A stretch of DNA of 64,000 nt from JBFEUI01 sp041547565 (lineage in GTDB: Bacteria > Pseudomonadota > Gammaproteobacteria > Thiohalomonadales > Thiohalomonadaceae), in assembly GCA_041547565.1 (NCBI GenBank), contig JBFEUI010000001.1:1-64000 (forward strand), written 5' to 3'. Positions 11,748 to 24,080 of the stretch are shown here, in pieces. The notes under the pieces were generated by a model. The model saw nothing but the letters and a program-made list of their open reading frames with translations, made no database searches and had not been told where the DNA came from. Each line of letters opens with the position of its first letter. Position 1 is the first letter of the stretch. The position numbers and the translations under genes are program-made.

Positions 11748-13112
11748 TTAATCATTGTCCTGTTTTTCACTTGGATTTGCAATGCCCGATCCGCTCCAAT
11801 TGATCACAATGCCCGCTTCGTCCCCCTTGGCGCTGAAAGGCTCGCAGGTAAACAGGCCCGGCACAGCGGCCAGCTCACCATTCAGGTAGATAAGCGGCCA
11901 GCGTTCGCGCCACCACGGTGGCACACCGTACTCCTGAAACAATTTTTTCAACTGGTGGTGATGGCCGCGATGTGTCGGTACACAGCGCTCCCCTCCCTGG
12001 CGAAAACGCACCGTCACCGCCGCCTGCCGCCATGCACGGGTAATAATCCCCTCCCCGGTCCGTGATGTGATACCGAGCGTGCCCAACCGGGCCGGCAGGT
12101 CAAATGCTCCCTCGCCCGACCATGCCAGGTCCCCCTCCGGCCTGTCCTCGGCAAGTGGCAACATGGCAAACAGGCGGTTGCGATAACGACGCACCTCTGC
12201 CCCACGCCACATCACCCTGGGCATGGCATCAACGGCTGCGGCCAGCACCTCCTGCTCAATCCGCAGCAGGTGGGCGGTATCGGGCAGCGGCAGGTCCAGA
12301 GCACGCAACCAGTAGCGCAACAGGTTACGCCGTCGCGCCGGTTCCAGCGCCTGCAGACGATCGACGGGCAGCTCGGCACGGAGGCTGCCGACCAGTGCAT
12401 GCAGGTCCTGATGTGCAAGCTCATCGAGCAATTCGGCCGCCTCGGCAAAGTGTGTGGCACTGCGCGCCAGTACCGCCGATACCGCAGGCTTGCGCTGTTT
12501 GATGGCGGGGATCAGTTCATGACGCAGATAGTTGCGCTCAAGGCCGGTATCAAAATTACTCGGGTCATCGATCCACTCAAGCTGTTGCGCCCGGGCATAG
12601 GCGAGCAAGGCTTCACGACTGAAATCCAGCAGTGGGCGCAGCAGCAGCGCCCTGCCAAACGGCCTTTGCGGCGGCATGGCGGCCAGGCCGTGCGGACCCG
12701 CCCCGCGAAACAGCTGAATCAGCAGCGTTTCGGCCTGGTCGTCCCGATGATGGGCGGTGAGCAGCATGTCCTCCTCGTCCAGCTGTCCCTTGAGCGCCGC
12801 GTAGCGGGCACGTCTGGCCGCCGCCTCGGGGCTCTCGCCGGGCCGGTGGCGCGCATCGACCCGGCAGGTGGTCAGAGGCACTGAACGCGTTTCGCAGAAT
12901 GCGGTGCAATGGGCCGACCACTGGCCCGAATCCGGGTGCAGACCATGATCCACATGAAGCGCCTCAAGCGGCGCACCCAGCCTATCGCCCAGCGAGACCA
13001 GGGCATGCAGCAGGACGCTGGAGTCCATCCCGCCGCTGAAGGCGATCCGGTAACGCCGGGGACGGGGATAGTCAGCGAGTATCTTGAGGAGGTGTTCGGG
13101 GGAGAAGGTCAT
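11748..13112 (-). CDS. tilS: tRNA(Ile)-lysidine synthetase
   Basis: TilS is an N-type ATP pyrophosphatase that attaches lysine to C34 of the AUA-reading tRNA-Ile. The P-loop RIAFSGGMDSSVLLHAL lies at residues 22-38, followed by ALHVDHGLHPDSGQW and LLTAHHRDDQAETLL; the C-terminal substrate-recognition domains end with VPPWWRERWPLIY and GLFTCEPF. At 454 aa it is the long gammaproteobacterial type. Repeat element B begins three bases upstream of its ATG, so no ordinary ribosome site is visible. Confidence 0.95.
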   Translation of the reverse strand: MTFSPEHLLKILADYPRPRRYRIAFSGGMDSSVLLHALVSLGDRLGAPLEALHVDHGLHPDSGQWSAHCTAFCETRSVPLTTCRVDARHRPGESPEAAARRARYAALKGQLDEEDMLLTAHHRDDQAETLLIQLFRGAGPHGLAAMPPQRPFGRALLLRPLLDFSREALLAYARAQQLEWIDDPSNFDTGLERNYLRHELIPAIKQRKPAVSAVLARSATHFAEAAELLDELAHQDLHALVGSLRAELPVDRLQALEPARRRNLLRYWLRALDLPLPDTAHLLRIEQEVLAAAVDAMPRVMWRGAEVRRYRNRLFAMLPLAEDRPEGDLAWSGEGAFDLPARLGTLGITSRTGEGIITRAWRQAAVTVRFRQGGERCVPTHRGHHHQLKKLFQEYGVPPWWRERWPLIYLNGELAAVPGLFTCEPFSAKGDEAGIVINWSGSGIANPSEKQDND

Positions 13113-13115
13113 TTT

Positions 13116-13200
13116 GCGTAAAACGTGAAAGGTGAAACGTAAAACGCCGGACCTGAGGAACTCCGCGGCCTTTCACGTTTCACGTCTTACGCTTCACGTC
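13116..13200. repeat. Palindromic intergenic element B (GTGAAAC-type arms)
   Basis: The whole accA-tilS gap is one palindrome. Left arm GCGTAAAACGTGAAAGGTGA (13116 on) and right arm ending CACGTCTTACGCTTCACGTC (13181-13200) are inverted versions of a unit like GTGAAACGTAAGACGTGAAA; about 30 bases separate the arms. It fills the space from the accA stop to the tilS start codon. Related elements: 22749, 43309, and more loosely 5935 and 40177. Confidence 0.75.
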
Positions 13201-13202
13201 CG

Positions 13203-14159
13203 TCAGGATTCATAGTTTCCGAACGACATCAGTCGCTCGTAACGCTGCTCCAGCAGCTTGTCCACTGGCGTCTCGTCAAGGTGCTCGAGCATCTCCAGCA
13301 GGGCCTGCTTGAGATTAACCGCCATGGCATCGGCATCGCGGTGTGCACCGCCCAGCGGTTCGGGAATGATACGGTCAATCAGGTCCAGCTCCTTAAGCCT
13401 GTCGGAAGTAATGCCCAGGGCCTCGGCCGCATCGGCGGCCTTCTCAGCACTCTTCCACAGGATCGAGGCACACCCCTCCGGCGATATCACCGAGTAGGTG
13501 CCGTACTGCAGCATCATCACGCGATCGCCCACGCCGATGGCCAGGGCACCGCCTGAACCGCCTTCACCGATCACCGTACAGACGATAGGCGTCTTGAGGC
13601 GTGACATCGCAAACAGGTTTCTGGCAATCGCCTCGCTCTGGCCACGTTCCTCGGCACCGACGCCGGGATAGGCGCCCGGTGTATCGATAAAGGTGAGGAT
13701 CGGCAACTTGAAGCGCTCTGCCATCTGCATCAGCCGCAGTGCCTTGCGATAGCCTTCCGGGCGCGGCATACCGAAGTTGCGTTGCACTTTTTCCTTGGTA
13801 TCGCGCCCTTTTTGTTGGCCGATCACCATCACGGGACGCCCCTCCAGTCGCGCCAGTCCACCGACAATGGACTGGTCATCGGCAAAGGCACGATCACCGT
13901 GCAGCTCCTCAAAGTCCGTAAAGATGCGCTCGATGTAGTCCAGTGTATAGGGGCGCTGGGGGTGGCGGGCCAGCTGTGAAATCTGCCACGGATTCAGGCT
14001 GGAGAAGATCTGCTCGGTCAGGGTGCGGCTCTTTGCCTGCAGCCGGGAGATCTCCTCGCCGATGTTAATCTCGGCATCGTCACCGACATAGCGCAGCTCC
14101 TCGATCTTCGCCTCCAGCTCGGCAATGGGCTGTTCAAAATCAAGAAAATTCAGGTTCAT
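13203..14159 (-). CDS. accA: Acetyl-CoA carboxylase carboxyltransferase subunit alpha
   Basis: A 318-residue alpha subunit of the carboxyltransferase that moves CO2 from biotin to acetyl-CoA, the first committed fatty acid step. [22 protein letters not shown] is the usual N-terminal helix, shown here only in part; the crotonase-like core has [43 protein letters not shown] and [15 protein letters not shown]. Length is normal (E. coli 319). It lies between tilS and the dnaE region, as is common; partner accD is elsewhere. The upstream 172 bases are shared with the divergent NnrS-like gene. Confidence 0.98.
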   Translation of the reverse strand: MNLNFLDFEQPIAELEAKIEELRYVGDDAEINIGEEISRLQAKSRTLTEQIFSSLNPWQISQLARHPQRPYTLDYIERIFTDFEELHGDRAFADDQSIVGGLARLEGRPVMVIGQQKGRDTKEKVQRNFGMPRPEGYRKALRLMQMAERFKLPILTFIDTPGAYPGVGAEERGQSEAIARNLFAMSRLKTPIVCTVIGEGGSGGALAIGVGDRVMMLQYGTYSVISPEGCASILWKSAEKAADAAEALGITSDRLKELDLIDRIIPEPLGGAHRDADAMAVNLKQALLEMLEHLDETPVDKLLEQRYERLMSFGNYES

Positions 14160-14254
14160 ATCAATGGGTTAGAGTTTGTTTTAAAGGCATTGTCGTCAGC
14201 TTTTCCCCTATTCTACAGCAAAAAACGCCGACAGGAAGACGACTTGTTCAAAGT

Positions 14255-14283
14255 TTAATGATCGGCAAGGCAGGGTGTATAAT
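14255..14283 (+). promoter_or_regulatory. Sigma-70-type promoter candidate for the NnrS-like gene
   Basis: A perfect -10 hexamer TATAAT (14278-14283), 17 bases after a weak -35, TTAATG (14255-14260). It faces the plus-strand membrane gene, giving a leader of about 40 bases. Confidence 0.45.
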
Positions 14284-14331
14284 CCGAATTCAGCCCGCAA
14301 ACACCACACAAGCTAAACGACAGTCTCTCCC

Positions 14332-14858
14332 ATGTGCTTCGCTATCGGACCCTGCCACCCGCCCCAGAGGGGCAGACTGGGGCGCTACTGGTGGAAAATA
14401 AGCAGCAGCCCGCTACGCCTGCTCGGCCTGGGTTCGTCCATCCACATACTGTTACTCGCGCTGTTGCTGGCCCGCGCTGAATCTCTCCCCCTGACAACGC
14501 CCGGTTTCGCTCTGCTGCCGTTTGGCATCAGCACCCTGCTATGCACGGCCTTTTTGATGGAGTACCTGCCGACATGGTCCAGGCGCTCGCCTGTTCACCC
14601 GATGCGCTATACCACGGTGTTGCTGCTCATCTCCATCGGCTTGCTCTGGCAGGGATTGCTGCTTCTGTCCGGTGCTGGAATCTCGATTTTAGCCGTCACC
14701 CTGCTTGCCGCCGCATGGTTGCTCGTACTGCAGAATCTGCGTTACTACCTGTTCTGGATGCCGGCGTCCCATCGGTTGCGCGCCCGTATTGCCACTCTGT
14801 CGTGTTACCTGCCTCCTGCGCTGTTTGTACTGTCGCTGTTGAGTGTCGGGGTAAATCG

Positions 14859-14862
<4 letters not shown>
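14332..14862 (+). CDS. Small membrane protein, resembles the N-terminal half of NnrS
   Basis: A 176-residue protein with about five membrane helices. The segment [16 protein letters not shown], after a helix and before a long hydrophobic stretch with LLWQG, resembles the NnrS pattern GFLLTAVPNWTGRxPV. NnrS proteins (about 400 aa, 12 helices) are heme-copper membrane proteins of nitric oxide stress. The histidine-rich HAHEM-like motif that precedes this segment in NnrS is absent, and the protein is less than half length, so any NnrS-like function is doubtful. It is the only plus-strand gene between accA and dnaE, its stop overlaps the dnaE stop by 3 bases, and it has no good ribosome site. Confidence 0.6.
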
Positions 14863-18344
<3,482 letters not shown>

Positions 18345-18421
18345 GGCAAGACGTTAACCAAGCTGCTGCGCCGTGACAAGACTTGACAGTTGAAAAGCCC
18401 GGTGCAGTGACCCGGGCCTGG

Positions 18422-19828
18422 CTACATTTCAACGAAGTAGTTCTCCCACGCCGCGGCCAGCGTCTCCCGCGACATGACGGGGGGATAGCCCCTGTAGTGA
18501 GCGTCATCGATGATGTGGTCGACGATATCCCGCGGATGGCAGGCGTTAAGTTTGACATCCAGCCGACGGTAGTAGTCATTGATCAGGTGGTCGAATATCT
18601 CCTTGTTGAAGTGGATGTCGTTAGACTCACACACCTTGCGGAATACCTGCTCGAACTCCTCCAGCGAGGGGTGGTCGATCAGGATCTTGTAGCGGATGCG
18701 GCGCAGGAAGGCCTCATCCACCAGTTTTTTCGGTTCGATGTTGGTGGAGAAGATAATCAGCTGATCGAACGGGATCTGGAATTTCATCCCACTCTGCAAG
18801 GCCAAAAAATCGGTTCGGCGCTCCAGCGGCACGATCCAGCGATTGAGCAGTTGCTGCGGGTCCACCTGCTGGCGCCCGAAATCGTCCACGATAAACAGGC
18901 CGTTGTTGGCCTTCAATTGCAGCGGCGCCTCGTAGAACCGGGCGATGGGATTGAACTCCAGATCCAGCATGCTGAGGTTCAGCTCCCCCCCGGCCATTAC
19001 CACGGGACGGTGGATCAAGCGCCAGCGTCGATCCACACCCTTCTCCTCCTCCCCGCGGACGGGCACATGGGTGACCGGATCGTAGAGGGTAATGATGTCA
19101 TCACCCACGATGATCGCATGCGGGATATACACCCGATCCGGGAACACCCGGCTAATGGCCTCGGCAATCGTGGTCTTGCCGTTGCCCGGAGGCCCGTAGA
19201 GGAAGATCGCCCGTCCGGAACTGACCGCCGGCCCCAGCTGGCGCAACAGCCGGTCACTGACGGTGAGCTGAGCAAACGCCTCGTTGATGTGCTCCTCACG
19301 CACGATAATGTTTTTTACCGTCTGAATCTCGACCATGCGCTGATACGCCTCCAGCGTCACCGGCGCCGGCCCGACATAGCGATTGATGGCGAGCTGTTCA
19401 TTGGCGTGGGTCTTGCCGATATCGGTGATGCCGTATCGGTACGACATCGAGGTCAGGCCGCTGGAGCCCTTCACCTCAATCAAGCGCTCCTGGCGCAGTT
19501 CTTCAATCGACTGCTCCACAATCGAGGTGGGCAGGCAGAGCCGTTCGGCCACATCGGTCAACCCGAAGTCTCCCATCGAGATCAGGTGTTTGAGTACCAG
19601 GTGGTTGACAAAGCGCAGGGTGAGTCCCGACTCCTCGAGTGTCTGCGGGGCGGTCGGTGTCACGGAAAACAGCGCATCAAGCTCATCCTCCGTGATATAG
19701 CCCAGCGCAACGAGGTTCTTGCCCAGTCGTCCGCCATGCAGTCGCTGGCGTTCCAGCGCCTCCTGAATCTGCGCATCGGTCAGCTGCGCCTTTTCCTTGA
19801 TACGGTCACCGAGCAACGTTTCCACCAC
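18422..19828 (-). CDS. AAA ATPase with an N-terminal MshEN-like (GspE-N) domain
   Basis: A 468-residue cytoplasmic ATPase. Residues 1-55 resemble the MshEN/GspE N-terminal module: two tandem helical motifs, LLGDRIKEKAQLTDAQIQEA and RLGKNLVALGYITEDELDAL. In MshE-type proteins this module binds cyclic di-GMP. Residues about 70-150 look like a winged helix. The AAA core has Walker A LYGPPGNGKTT (210-220), Walker B GLFIVDDFG (310-318), sensor FSTNI (360-364) and an arginine-rich FLRRIRYK. It is not a secretion ATPase: the GspE core motifs are absent. Function unknown; a c-di-GMP-responsive remodelling ATPase is an inference. It lies between rnhB and dnaE, whose pairing it breaks, behind a 136-base structured leader. 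Confidence 0.8.
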   Translation of the reverse strand: MVETLLGDRIKEKAQLTDAQIQEALERQRLHGGRLGKNLVALGYITEDELDALFSVTPTAPQTLEESGLTLRFVNHLVLKHLISMGDFGLTDVAERLCLPTSIVEQSIEELRQERLIEVKGSSGLTSMSYRYGITDIGKTHANEQLAINRYVGPAPVTLEAYQRMVEIQTVKNIIVREEHINEAFAQLTVSDRLLRQLGPAVSSGRAIFLYGPPGNGKTTIAEAISRVFPDRVYIPHAIIVGDDIITLYDPVTHVPVRGEEEKGVDRRWRLIHRPVVMAGGELNLSMLDLEFNPIARFYEAPLQLKANNGLFIVDDFGRQQVDPQQLLNRWIVPLERRTDFLALQSGMKFQIPFDQLIIFSTNIEPKKLVDEAFLRRIRYKILIDHPSLEEFEQVFRKVCESNDIHFNKEIFDHLINDYYRRLDVKLNACHPRDIVDHIIDDAHYRGYPPVMSRETLAAAWENYFVEM

Positions 19829-19964
19829 AGCACTCCTTTAGTGTTGGTCAAAGCCGTTGGCATCCCGCTTACCGCCAGGATGCCGGGGATACCTAAACCA
19901 ATTAGACCACGGACCGGGGTACCGCAATGGGCAAACGCCCTTTTTGGTAATTTATCAGGGCGTG
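19829..19964 (-). promoter_or_regulatory. Structured leader of the MshEN-AAA ATPase gene
   Basis: This gap between rnhB and the ATPase start holds a hairpin GGCATCC/GGATGCC with an 11-base loop (19859-19884), lacking a U-tract, so it is not a standard terminator. On the transcribed strand the upstream part reads GGTCTAATTGGTTTAGG, superficially like a tRNA D-arm, but no T-arm or anticodon arm follows. A good ribosome site (AAAGGAG) precedes the GTG/ATG region of the ATPase. It may be a regulatory leader; no known riboswitch class was recognised. Confidence 0.35.
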
Positions 19965-20570
19965 TCAGCGCGTTTCATCCAGCGCCTTTCTTACCGGGGC
20001 AAAGGAGCGCCGGTGTATCGGTGTCACGCCCAGTTCAGCCAGCGCCTGTACGTGGCTTCGCGTGGGATAGCCCTTGTGGCCGGCTAGCCCGTAGCCGGGG
20101 TAACGGCCATCCATCTCGACCATCTCCCTGTCGCGGGTCACCTTGGCCAGGATCGAGGCGGCGGCGATGGCCGCAACACGGCTGTCGCCCTTGACCACCG
20201 CCTCACTGGTGCAGGGCAGTTTCGGACAGCGATTGCCGTCAATCAGGGCATGCTCAGGCTGCGGTTGCAGGCCGGCCACGGCACGTTGCATGGCCAGCAT
20301 GGTCGCCTGGAGGATATTCAGTTCATCGATCTCCTCGACCTCTGCCCGGCCTATCGACCAGGCCAGGGCACGCTCCTTGATCACATCAAACAGTGCTTCA
20401 CGCCGTTTTTCCGTCAGCTTCTTGGAATCGGCCAGCCCCTCGATGGGACGTTGTGGATCGAGAATCACCGCAGCGGTCACCACCGGTCCTGCCAGCGGTC
20501 CCCGGCCCACCTCATCGACACCGGCCACCAGGACGCCGGTGTGTGAAAAATCCAGATCAAACTGTTCCAT
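19965..20570 (-). CDS. rnhB: Ribonuclease HII
   Basis: A 201-residue RNase HII, which nicks DNA at embedded ribonucleotides and cuts RNA-DNA hybrids. [17 protein letters not shown] gives the metal-binding Asp-Glu pair; [23 protein letters not shown] (third Asp) and [17 protein letters not shown] follow; the end [13 protein letters not shown] is diagnostic. It is usually directly after lpxB and before dnaE; here lpxB is inverted away and an ATPase gene follows. Confidence 0.97.
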   Translation of the reverse strand: MEQFDLDFSHTGVLVAGVDEVGRGPLAGPVVTAAVILDPQRPIEGLADSKKLTEKRREALFDVIKERALAWSIGRAEVEEIDELNILQATMLAMQRAVAGLQPQPEHALIDGNRCPKLPCTSEAVVKGDSRVAAIAAASILAKVTRDREMVEMDGRYPGYGLAGHKGYPTRSHVQALAELGVTPIHRRSFAPVRKALDETR

Positions 20571-20693
20571 CTATCCTCGGTGCTTTCATTGATTTAGCCC
20601 TGACGAAGTGCGATCATGCGGGCTTGTTTAGACTATCACGCGGCAAGAGCTGATCTTGCCCTAATACGAACCACAAATCATCCCGAAATACCC

Positions 20694-21629
20694 ATGGACA
20701 AGATCAGAACTGCCGTAATCGGTGTTGGCTATCTCGGCCGATTCCACGCCCAGAAATATGCCGCCCTCGACAATGCCGAGCTGGTAGCGGTCGTCGACAA
20801 CAACACCGAGAATGCACAGCGCGTTGCCGAGGAGTGCGGCACTGAGGCGCTGGGTGACTACCGCGAGCTGTTTGGCAAGGTGGATGCCGTCAGTATCGTC
20901 GTCCCCACACAGCTCCATTACCAGGTTGCCAGGGAGTGCCTGGAGAACGGCATCCATGTGCTGCTGGAAAAACCGATGACGGTCACCGTCGCCGAGGCGG
21001 ACGAACTTATCGACATCGCCGAGGTGAAGAATCTGGTGCTGCAGGTCGGCCACCTGGAGCGCTTCAACTCGGCGGTGCTGGCGCTTCAGGGGGTGCTGGA
21101 AACGCCACAGTTTATCGAGTCGCATCGCCTCGCCCCGTTCAATCCCCGCGGTGCCGACGTCAACGTGGTCCTCGACCTGATGATTCACGATATCGACATT
21201 ATTCAAAACCTGGTGCGCTCACCCATCGCGCAGATCGACGCCAACGGTGTCTCTGTGTTGACCGACGAGGTCGACATCGCCAACGCTCGCATCACCTTCG
21301 ACAACGGCTGCGTGGCCAACGTTACCGCCAGCCGCGTGAGCATGAAACCGCAACGCAAGATGCGTCTGTTCCAGCCCGAGGCCTACATCTCCATCGATTT
21401 CCAGGACAAGATATTGAGTGTCCACCGCAAGGGCGAAAAGGAGATGTTCCCCGGTATCCCGGAGATAAAGTCCGAGGAGTCCATTTTCGACAACTCCGAC
21501 GCCATCATGGCCGAGACCGAGGCCTTCCTCAAGGCAATCAGTGAAGGCGGCACACCGCCGGTGACCGGACAGGACGGCCGTGATGCGCTCGCCACAGCCA
21601 TCCGCATCAGCGAACTGTTTAACAAGTAG
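20694..21629 (+). CDS. gnnA: Gfo/Idh/MocA oxidoreductase, GnnA-like (UDP-GlcNAc 3-dehydrogenase)
   Basis: A 311-residue NAD-dependent sugar dehydrogenase. The N-terminal Rossmann motif is VIGVGYLGRFHA, then VPTQLHYQVARECLENG and the catalytic LLEKPMTVT; HLERFNSAV and LDLMIHDIDII are typical of the sugar-nucleotide branch. In Acidithiobacillus, GnnA oxidises UDP-GlcNAc at C3, after which GnnB transaminates it to UDP-GlcNAc3N; both genes lie beside lpxA/lpxB, exactly the context here. The specific function is inferred from that context. I chose the ATG at 20694 (MDKIRTAVIG); an upstream ATG at 20616 adds 26 unconserved residues. A 7-bp hairpin, GGCAAGA/TCTTGCC, lies in the leader at 20642-20660. 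Confidence 0.8.
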   Translation: MDKIRTAVIGVGYLGRFHAQKYAALDNAELVAVVDNNTENAQRVAEECGTEALGDYRELFGKVDAVSIVVPTQLHYQVARECLENGIHVLLEKPMTVTVAEADELIDIAEVKNLVLQVGHLERFNSAVLALQGVLETPQFIESHRLAPFNPRGADVNVVLDLMIHDIDIIQNLVRSPIAQIDANGVSVLTDEVDIANARITFDNGCVANVTASRVSMKPQRKMRLFQPEAYISIDFQDKILSVHRKGEKEMFPGIPEIKSEESIFDNSDAIMAETEAFLKAISEGGTPPVTGQDGRDALATAIRISELFNK

Positions 21630-21647
21630 ATTCAGGAGAACACAGCG

Positions 21648-22748
21648 ATGATCCCCATGGTGGACCTGAAGGGCCAGTACCACACCATTAAAGATGAAAT
21701 CGACCAGGGCCTGCTGGAGGCGCTGGAAAACACCCAGTTCATCCTCGGCCCCAATGTGCGCGCCTTTGAAGAGGAAGCGGCCCGCTACCTGGGTGTCGAG
21801 CACACTGTCGGTGTTGCCTCCGGCACCGATGCCCTGCACCTGGCGCTCATCGCTGCGGGGGTCAAGGCAGGCGATGAGGTCATCACCACCCCCTTCACCT
21901 TTATCGCCACGGCCGAGGCGATTCGCTACGTCGGTGCCACACCCGTGTTTGTCGACATCGATGCGCAGACCTTCAATATCGACCTGGCCCAGGCCGAAGC
22001 GGCCATCAACGAGAAGACCAGCGCCATCATCCCGGTGCACATCTTCGGCCAACCGGTCGACATGAACGCCGTAACAGCCATGGCCGAAAAACACGGCCTC
22101 AAGGTTGTCGAGGATTGCGCACAATCCTTCGGTGCCCACATCAACGGCAGGCAGAGCGGCAGTTTCGGCGCAGCCGGCTGCTTCAGTTTCTTCCCCAGCA
22201 AAAACCTCGGTGGCTACGGCGACGGCGGCCTGATTGCCACCGACTCGGCCGAAGTGGCCGAGCACCTGCGGGTACTGCGCAACCACGGCAGCTGGAAACA
22301 GTACCATCACTCGGAGATCGGCTTTAATAGTCGCCTCGATGAACTACAGGCCATTATCCTGCGCGCCAAGCTCAAACGCATCGACAGCTACAACGACAAC
22401 CGCCGCCGCGTGGCCCACCGCTACAGCGCAGCACTGGCCGAAATGCCCGGCATCACACCGCCCCACGAGGACAGCGTCGGCCATCACGTCTACCACCAGT
22501 ACACCCTGCTGAGCGAAAACCGCGATGCAATCATGCAGGCACTGCGTGATAAGCAGATCGGCTGTGCGGTCTACTACCCCATCCCGCTGCACAAGCAGGA
22601 GGTGTTCGCCGCCGATTGTGCGGGGGTTTCACTGCCAGTCAGTGAAAAGGTCTCTGCCCAGTGCATGTCGCTGCCGATCTATCCCGAGCTGCAGGACGAG
22701 CAGGTGGACGAGATTCTGGAAGTGATAGCAAGTGCTACTGGTGCTTGA
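21648..22748 (+). CDS. gnnB: DegT/DnrJ/EryC1 aminotransferase, GnnB-like
   Basis: A 366-residue PLP-dependent sugar aminotransferase of the DegT family. It has VASGTDALHLAL (phosphate pocket), VEDCAQSFGA and FSFFPSKNLGGYGDGG with the PLP lysine at residue 185, plus NHGSWKQYHH and GFNSRLDELQAIIL. It follows the GnnA-like gene by 18 bases with a strong ribosome site (AGGAG) and precedes lpxB, so the likely substrate is the 3-keto product of GnnA, giving UDP-GlcNAc3N for lipid A with an amide-linked 3-acyl chain. Without that context it could serve another nucleotide sugar. Confidence 0.8.
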   Translation: MIPMVDLKGQYHTIKDEIDQGLLEALENTQFILGPNVRAFEEEAARYLGVEHTVGVASGTDALHLALIAAGVKAGDEVITTPFTFIATAEAIRYVGATPVFVDIDAQTFNIDLAQAEAAINEKTSAIIPVHIFGQPVDMNAVTAMAEKHGLKVVEDCAQSFGAHINGRQSGSFGAAGCFSFFPSKNLGGYGDGGLIATDSAEVAEHLRVLRNHGSWKQYHHSEIGFNSRLDELQAIILRAKLKRIDSYNDNRRRVAHRYSAALAEMPGITPPHEDSVGHHVYHQYTLLSENRDAIMQALRDKQIGCAVYYPIPLHKQEVFAADCAGVSLPVSEKVSAQCMSLPIYPELQDEQVDEILEVIASATGA

Positions 22749-22845
22749 TGGTGAAGGGTGAAGGGTGAAGGGTGAAGAAAATTTTTCACCTTAAGCCGAA
22801 TCTGGCAAGGCCTTCGCTTCACTCTTTACACCTCACGCTTCACTT
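22749..22845. repeat. Palindromic intergenic element C (GTGAAGG-type arms)
   Basis: Directly after the gnnB stop come four tandem copies of GTGAAGG-like units (22749-22778), then a hairpin GGTGAA/TTCACC around an A/T-rich loop (22771-22790). The inverted arm, with units such as CTTCGCTTCACTC and CCTCACGCTTCACTT, is at 22811-22845. The element separates gnnB from lpxB but has no intrinsic-terminator U-tract on the plus strand beyond TTTTT at 22782-22786. Confidence 0.75.
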
Positions 22846-22874
22846 AATGCGCACTGTCTCTCATTAAGTAATTA

Positions 22875-24032
22875 ATGACTTTAGAAGCCATCAATAGCGA
22901 TACCAAACAGGTCCTCATCGTTGCCGGCGAGGCCTCCGGCGATCACCACGCCGGTCGTCTGGTAGAAGCGGTAAAACGGCAAAATCCCGCTATACACTTC
23001 GCCGGCATTGGCGGCGAGTACATGCGCCACGCGGGGGTCGAGATCCTGATCGATTCGGCAGAGATGGCCGTGGTCGGACTGGTCGAGGTACTGGCCCACT
23101 ACCCGACCCTGCACGGGGCTCTGCAACGCATGCGCAGGGAACTGCATGAAAGGCGCCCCGACTTGCTCATTCTGGTCGACTACCCAGACTTCAACCTGCG
23201 CCTGGCCAAAACGGCAAAAGAGCTGGGTATCAAGGTGCTCTACTACATCAGCCCCCAGGTCTGGGCGTGGCGGCAAAAACGGGTCTACAAGATCAAACAG
23301 CTGGTCGACATGATGGCCGTGGTCTTCCCCTTTGAAGTGCCGTTCTATGAAAAGGCGGGCGTGCCGGTACGCTTTGTCGGCCACCCGCTGGTCGACGAGG
23401 TTAACAGTGATTTATCTCGCTCTGAGGCACTAGTGCAGTTCGGGCTCAATCCGGACAAGCCGGTGCTGGGCCTGTTCCCGGGCAGCCGCAGGAGCGAGAT
23501 CAAACGCCTTTTGCCTGTCATCCTGCAAAGCGCCGCACTAATCAAGCAGGCCGTGCCGGAGACGCAATTCCTTCTGCCACGCGCCTCTACCCTGTCCGAA
23601 GAGTTTCTCAGCCCCTACCTCGCTGACAGCGACGTCGATATTACCCTCGTGGCAGGCAGACCCTACGATGTAATGCGCGGCTGCGACACCATCATCAGCG
23701 CCTCGGGCACAGCGACACTGGAGATAGCGCTGATGCAGGTGCCGCTGGTGGTAATCTACAAGATCGCCCCACTGAGTTACCGCATCATGTCACGGCTTAT
23801 CAGGGTCGAGCACATTGCACTGTGCAATATCGTTGCCGGTGAGCGCATAGCCCCGGAACTCATCCAGCACGCAGCTACAGCATCGAACATCAGCAGCGAG
23901 GCGATGCGTCTGCTGCAGGACAAATCGCTAGCCGCTGCCATGCGTGAGAAGCAGTCAATGGTGCGCAGCAAACTCGGTGAGCGCGGCGCATCGGAGAAGA
24001 TTGCTGAACTGACACTCGAGCTTCTTGCATAA
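22875..24032 (+). CDS. lpxB: Lipid-A-disaccharide synthase
   Basis: A 385-residue peripheral membrane glycosyltransferase joining UDP-2,3-diacyl-GlcN and lipid X. Motifs: VLIVAGEASGDHHAGRLVEA near the N-terminus, ILVDYPDFNLRLAK, YYISPQVWAWRQKRVYKIK, LGLFPGSRRSEIKRLLP and the late SGTATLEIAL. It is transcribed with gnnA-gnnB and faces lpxA across a bidirectional terminator, an orientation opposite to the usual lpxA-lpxB direction. Confidence 0.97.
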   Translation: MTLEAINSDTKQVLIVAGEASGDHHAGRLVEAVKRQNPAIHFAGIGGEYMRHAGVEILIDSAEMAVVGLVEVLAHYPTLHGALQRMRRELHERRPDLLILVDYPDFNLRLAKTAKELGIKVLYYISPQVWAWRQKRVYKIKQLVDMMAVVFPFEVPFYEKAGVPVRFVGHPLVDEVNSDLSRSEALVQFGLNPDKPVLGLFPGSRRSEIKRLLPVILQSAALIKQAVPETQFLLPRASTLSEEFLSPYLADSDVDITLVAGRPYDVMRGCDTIISASGTATLEIALMQVPLVVIYKIAPLSYRIMSRLIRVEHIALCNIVAGERIAPELIQHAATASNISSEAMRLLQDKSLAAAMREKQSMVRSKLGERGASEKIAELTLELLA

Positions 24033-24059
24033 AAAAGCCGGACTGAGTCCGGCTTTTTT
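24031..24059. terminator. Bidirectional intrinsic terminator between lpxB and lpxA
   Basis: A perfect stem GCCGGAC (24037-24043), loop TGA, GTCCGGC (24047-24053), with six A on the left and six T on the right. The A-run shares bases with the lpxB stop codon. It would terminate lpxB on the plus strand and lpxA (21 bases away) on the minus strand. Confidence 0.93.
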
Positions 24060-24080
24060 ATGCAGCATCAGAACATGCTA

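Noticed and set aside
19845..19930. tRNA-like sequence (D-arm-like GGTCTAATTGGTTTAGG, ends pairing GGTC/GACC)
   Set aside because: About 70 bases only, no GTTCRA T-loop and no seven-base anticodon loop; treated as a structured leader.
18383..20194. A 603-codon plus-strand open frame opposite the ATPase and rnhB
   Set aside because: Antisense shadow of two well-supported genes; no domain or ribosome site.
22749..22778. Tandem GTGAAGG units considered as CRISPR-like or minisatellite
   Set aside because: Units are 7 bases without spacers, and an inverted arm follows; they fit the palindromic element family.
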